A DNA stretch of 34,243 nt from Actinomycetota bacterium (GTDB lineage Bacteria > Actinomycetota > Actinomycetes > S36-B12): assembly GCA_016870515.1 (NCBI GenBank), contig VGBL01000023.1, positions 1-34,243 of the forward strand, in the 5' to 3' direction. Below the pieces are notes generated by a model. The model did not search any database, was not told where the DNA came from, and saw only the letters and a program-made list of their open reading frames with translations. Below are positions 32,622 to 34,243 of this stretch, in pieces. Within the stretch, counting starts at the first letter, position 1; every line of letters starts with the position of its first letter. The position numbers and the translations under genes were made by a program.

Positions 32622-33544
32622 GCGCGCGGGTTGCCGCCCATGTCGGAGTTGCCGCGGGCGCGTGCCACGAGCCCGGGAACCACGTCGGTGAGTTCCGCTG
32701 GATCCCAGCGGCCGTCCCTCGATGCGGCTGGGCCCTTCACCCATGGCTCGGCCACGCCGATCTCGCCACCCATGACCGTGAACACGCGCCCGGTCACGCC
32801 TGCCGACAGCGGGCTGCCCAGCCACACGACGAGCGGGGAGATGTTGGCCGGGTCCATCGGGTGGTAGCCGCTGGCATCGCGCGGCGCGCCCTCGGTCTCA
32901 GCGAAGAGCGGCAGGCCCTCGGTCATGCGCGTCAGCGCGACCGGGGCGATCGCGTTGGCGGTGACACCGAGGCGACCCAGCTCATCGGCCAGGATGATCG
33001 TCATCGCGGCGATGCCCGCCTTGGCGGCACCGTAGTTGGCCTGGCCGATATTGCCGAAGATCCCCGAGGGCGACGACGTGGAGATGATGCGTGCGTCATT
33101 GGTCTCGCCCGCCTTGGCGCGGGCACGCCAGTAGTCAACGGCGTGCCGTGTGACCGCGAACGTCCCCCGCAGGTGCACGGCCAGGACGCTGTCGAACTCC
33201 TCCTCGGTCATGTTGACGAACATCCGATCGCGAAGGATACCGGCATTGTTGACAACGACGTCGAGGCCGCCGAAGGTGTCGATGGCGCTCCGCACGATGT
33301 GTCCGGCGGCGGCGTAGTCACTCACGCTGTCGGTGGTGGCGATGGCCTCCCCGCCCATGGCCCGGATCTCATCAACGACCTGCTGCGCGGGGCCGGCGTC
33401 CGCTCCGTCGCCGTCGACCGAGCCGCCCAGGTCGTTGACCACCACCTTGGCACCCTCGCGCGCGAAGGCGAGCGCGTGCTCGCGGCCGATTCCGCGGCCC
33501 GCTCCGGTGATGACGACGACGCGCCCCTCGCAGATCCCCGACAT
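32618..33544 (-). CDS. Short-chain dehydrogenase, hydroxyacyl/17-beta-HSD4-like
   Basis: 308 residues from ATG 33544, with AAGGGAG six bases upstream. It is a classical SDR: TGAGRGIG (13-20) for NAD(P), NNAG (99-102), Ser in ISTSSPSG and the catalytic Y171 and K175 in NYGAAKAG. The early VVVNDLGGSVDGDG segment is typical of the SDR domain of multifunctional peroxisomal enzyme type 2 and its bacterial relatives, which oxidise 3-hydroxyacyl-CoA or steroid-type substrates. The length, about 50 residues more than FabG, and the C-terminal substrate loop agree. It is probably cytosolic and involved in fatty acid or sterol breakdown; the substrate is inferred. It overlaps the transglycosylase tail-to-tail by four bases. 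Confidence 0.9.
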   Translation of the reverse strand: MSGICEGRVVVITGAGRGIGREHALAFAREGAKVVVNDLGGSVDGDGADAGPAQQVVDEIRAMGGEAIATTDSVSDYAAAGHIVRSAIDTFGGLDVVVNNAGILRDRMFVNMTEEEFDSVLAVHLRGTFAVTRHAVDYWRARAKAGETNDARIISTSSPSGIFGNIGQANYGAAKAGIAAMTIILADELGRLGVTANAIAPVALTRMTEGLPLFAETEGAPRDASGYHPMDPANISPLVVWLGSPLSAGVTGRVFTVMGGEIGVAEPWVKGPAASRDGRWDPAELTDVVPGLVARARGNSDMGGNPRA

Positions 33545-33618
33545 GGTGACTCCCTTCGAGCGGTGCCGCACCGCCCCGGGGAGGCTAGCGATCGGGCTCG
33601 TCCGTGGTAGGACGGGGT

Positions 33619-34122
33619 GTGGCCGCCCCCCGCTTGCTCTTCATCTGCACCGGCAATGCCACGCGATCGGTGATCGCCGAGGCCATCGTGCGCCGCGAGC
33701 GACCCGAGTGGCCGGTCTATTCCGCGGGCACGCGGGCAATCCCGGGCCTTCCGTCGAGCCGGCGCACCCTCGCCGCACTGGCCTCGGTCGACGTCAGTGC
33801 CCTGGGACACCGCAGTCGCACGCTGAACGCCGAGCACCTCAGCGATGCCGACCTCGTGATCGCCTTCGAGCGCGATCACGTTTCCTACATCCGCGCGCGC
33901 TTCCCTGAGGCTTCCGCCTACACGACCACGCTCCCGCGCCTGCTTCGCGACGACTCATGGCCCCTTCCCAACCTCGCTTTCGACCAGATCCACGACCTCC
34001 CCGAGGTCGACGACCCGGCCGGCGGCGACGTCGGGGACTTCATCGAGTGCGCCCGGGGCATTGCCTACGATTTGGCGACCCTGCTCCCGCGCCTCGATGG
34101 GTGGGCTCCACGCGCCGAGTGA
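33619..34122 (+). CDS. Low-molecular-weight protein-tyrosine-phosphatase-like protein
   Basis: 167 residues from GTG 33619, with AGGA about six bases upstream; GTG 33604 in the same frame is an alternative without a ribosome site. The phosphatase loop is CTGNATRS (C10 to R16, the CX5R motif; the family usually has CxGNxCRS), directly after the first beta strand. The general-acid region appears as EVDDPAGGD near residue 136. Actinobacterial members dephosphorylate protein tyrosines or low-molecular-weight substrates, or act as arsenate reductases; the Cys-less second half of the loop argues against the arsenate class. In other actinobacteria a similar gene lies near sua5 and glyA, but here it is separate. 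Divergent from the SDR gene. Confidence 0.85.
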   Translation: MAAPRLLFICTGNATRSVIAEAIVRRERPEWPVYSAGTRAIPGLPSSRRTLAALASVDVSALGHRSRTLNAEHLSDADLVIAFERDHVSYIRARFPEASAYTTTLPRLLRDDSWPLPNLAFDQIHDLPEVDDPAGGDVGDFIECARGIAYDLATLLPRLDGWAPRAE

Positions 34123-34196
34123 GCAGCTGTGCCGCGGCGCTCCCCAGAGGGACTCGCTCCGGCTGCACACTCGGCGAAGGATCGAAGCAGGTAGCG

Positions 34197-34243
34197 CTAC
34201 GAGATGACGCCGGCAGCGCAGAGGCGCTCGATGCGCGAGGCAT
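34197..34243 (-). CDS. C-terminal end of an unidentified gene cut by the right edge
   Basis: A minus-strand frame enters from the right edge and stops with TAG at 34197-34199, showing ASRIERLCAAGVIS. Thirteen of the 14 codons end in G or C, the coding bias of this genome, which is why I include it. Too short to assign. The 74 bases between it and the phosphatase stop contain no gene. Confidence 0.4.
   Translation of the reverse strand, partial: ASRIERLCAAGVIS

Overview
The window is high-GC, densely packed bacterial DNA, and everything recognisable in it points to an actinobacterium (Actinomycetota). The evidence is the gene order argS-lysA-hom-thrC-thrB-rho-rpmE-prfA-prmC-sua5-glyA-wecA-atpI, which runs into the ATP synthase locus in this phylum. 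Rho also carries a long Arg/Asp-rich insert, OleB and OleC are fused, a WS/DGAT acyltransferase is present, and many start codons lie six bases after a TANNNT box (the leaderless arrangement). I cannot name the genus.

Left part (1-14530, all minus strand) is housekeeping. In transcription order: argS and lysA; the threonine branch hom-thrC-thrB; rho; rpmE; then a translation group (prfA, prmC, sua5), glyA, a WecA-like envelope polyprenyl-phosphate sugar-phosphate transferase, and an AtpI-like protein cut by the left edge. Stop/start overlaps (hom/thrC, prfA/prmC) and gaps of a few bases indicate translational coupling. Rho and rpmE have structured leaders.

Middle part (14531-21451) is accessory. 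It holds a cspA-type cold-shock gene with a long structured leader and a strong terminator, a small membrane protein, and tRNA-Arg(CCG). A decayed fragment of an MFS transporter directly abuts the tRNA. These are followed by an HSL-type esterase, a choline-kinase-like phosphotransferase, a CPBP-type membrane protein, a coupled DUF2252/alpha-beta hydrolase pair, and an intergenic stretch that looks like a free-standing structured RNA of about 265 nt ending in a 14-bp terminator hairpin.

Right part (21452-34243) is rich in lipid genes. It has a complete oleA-oleBC-oleD operon for head-to-head fatty acid condensation to long-chain olefins, with oleB and oleC fused. Divergent from it is a secreted tripeptidyl-aminopeptidase-like hydrolase; the shared spacer carries three copies of a 9-bp motif. 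Then come a PAC2 protein, an Ala/Lys-rich membrane-anchored protein, a dynamin/Era-like GTPase, a WS/DGAT acyltransferase, a lytic transglycosylase, an SDR dehydrogenase, a low-molecular-weight phosphatase, and the last codons of a minus-strand gene.

The observations most worth following up are the orphan structured RNA (about 21136-21400), the 9-bp operator-like cluster at the ole promoter region, the MFS remnant fused to the tRNA end, and the uniform TANNNT-N6-start pattern. No insertion sequence, CRISPR array or phage gene was seen.
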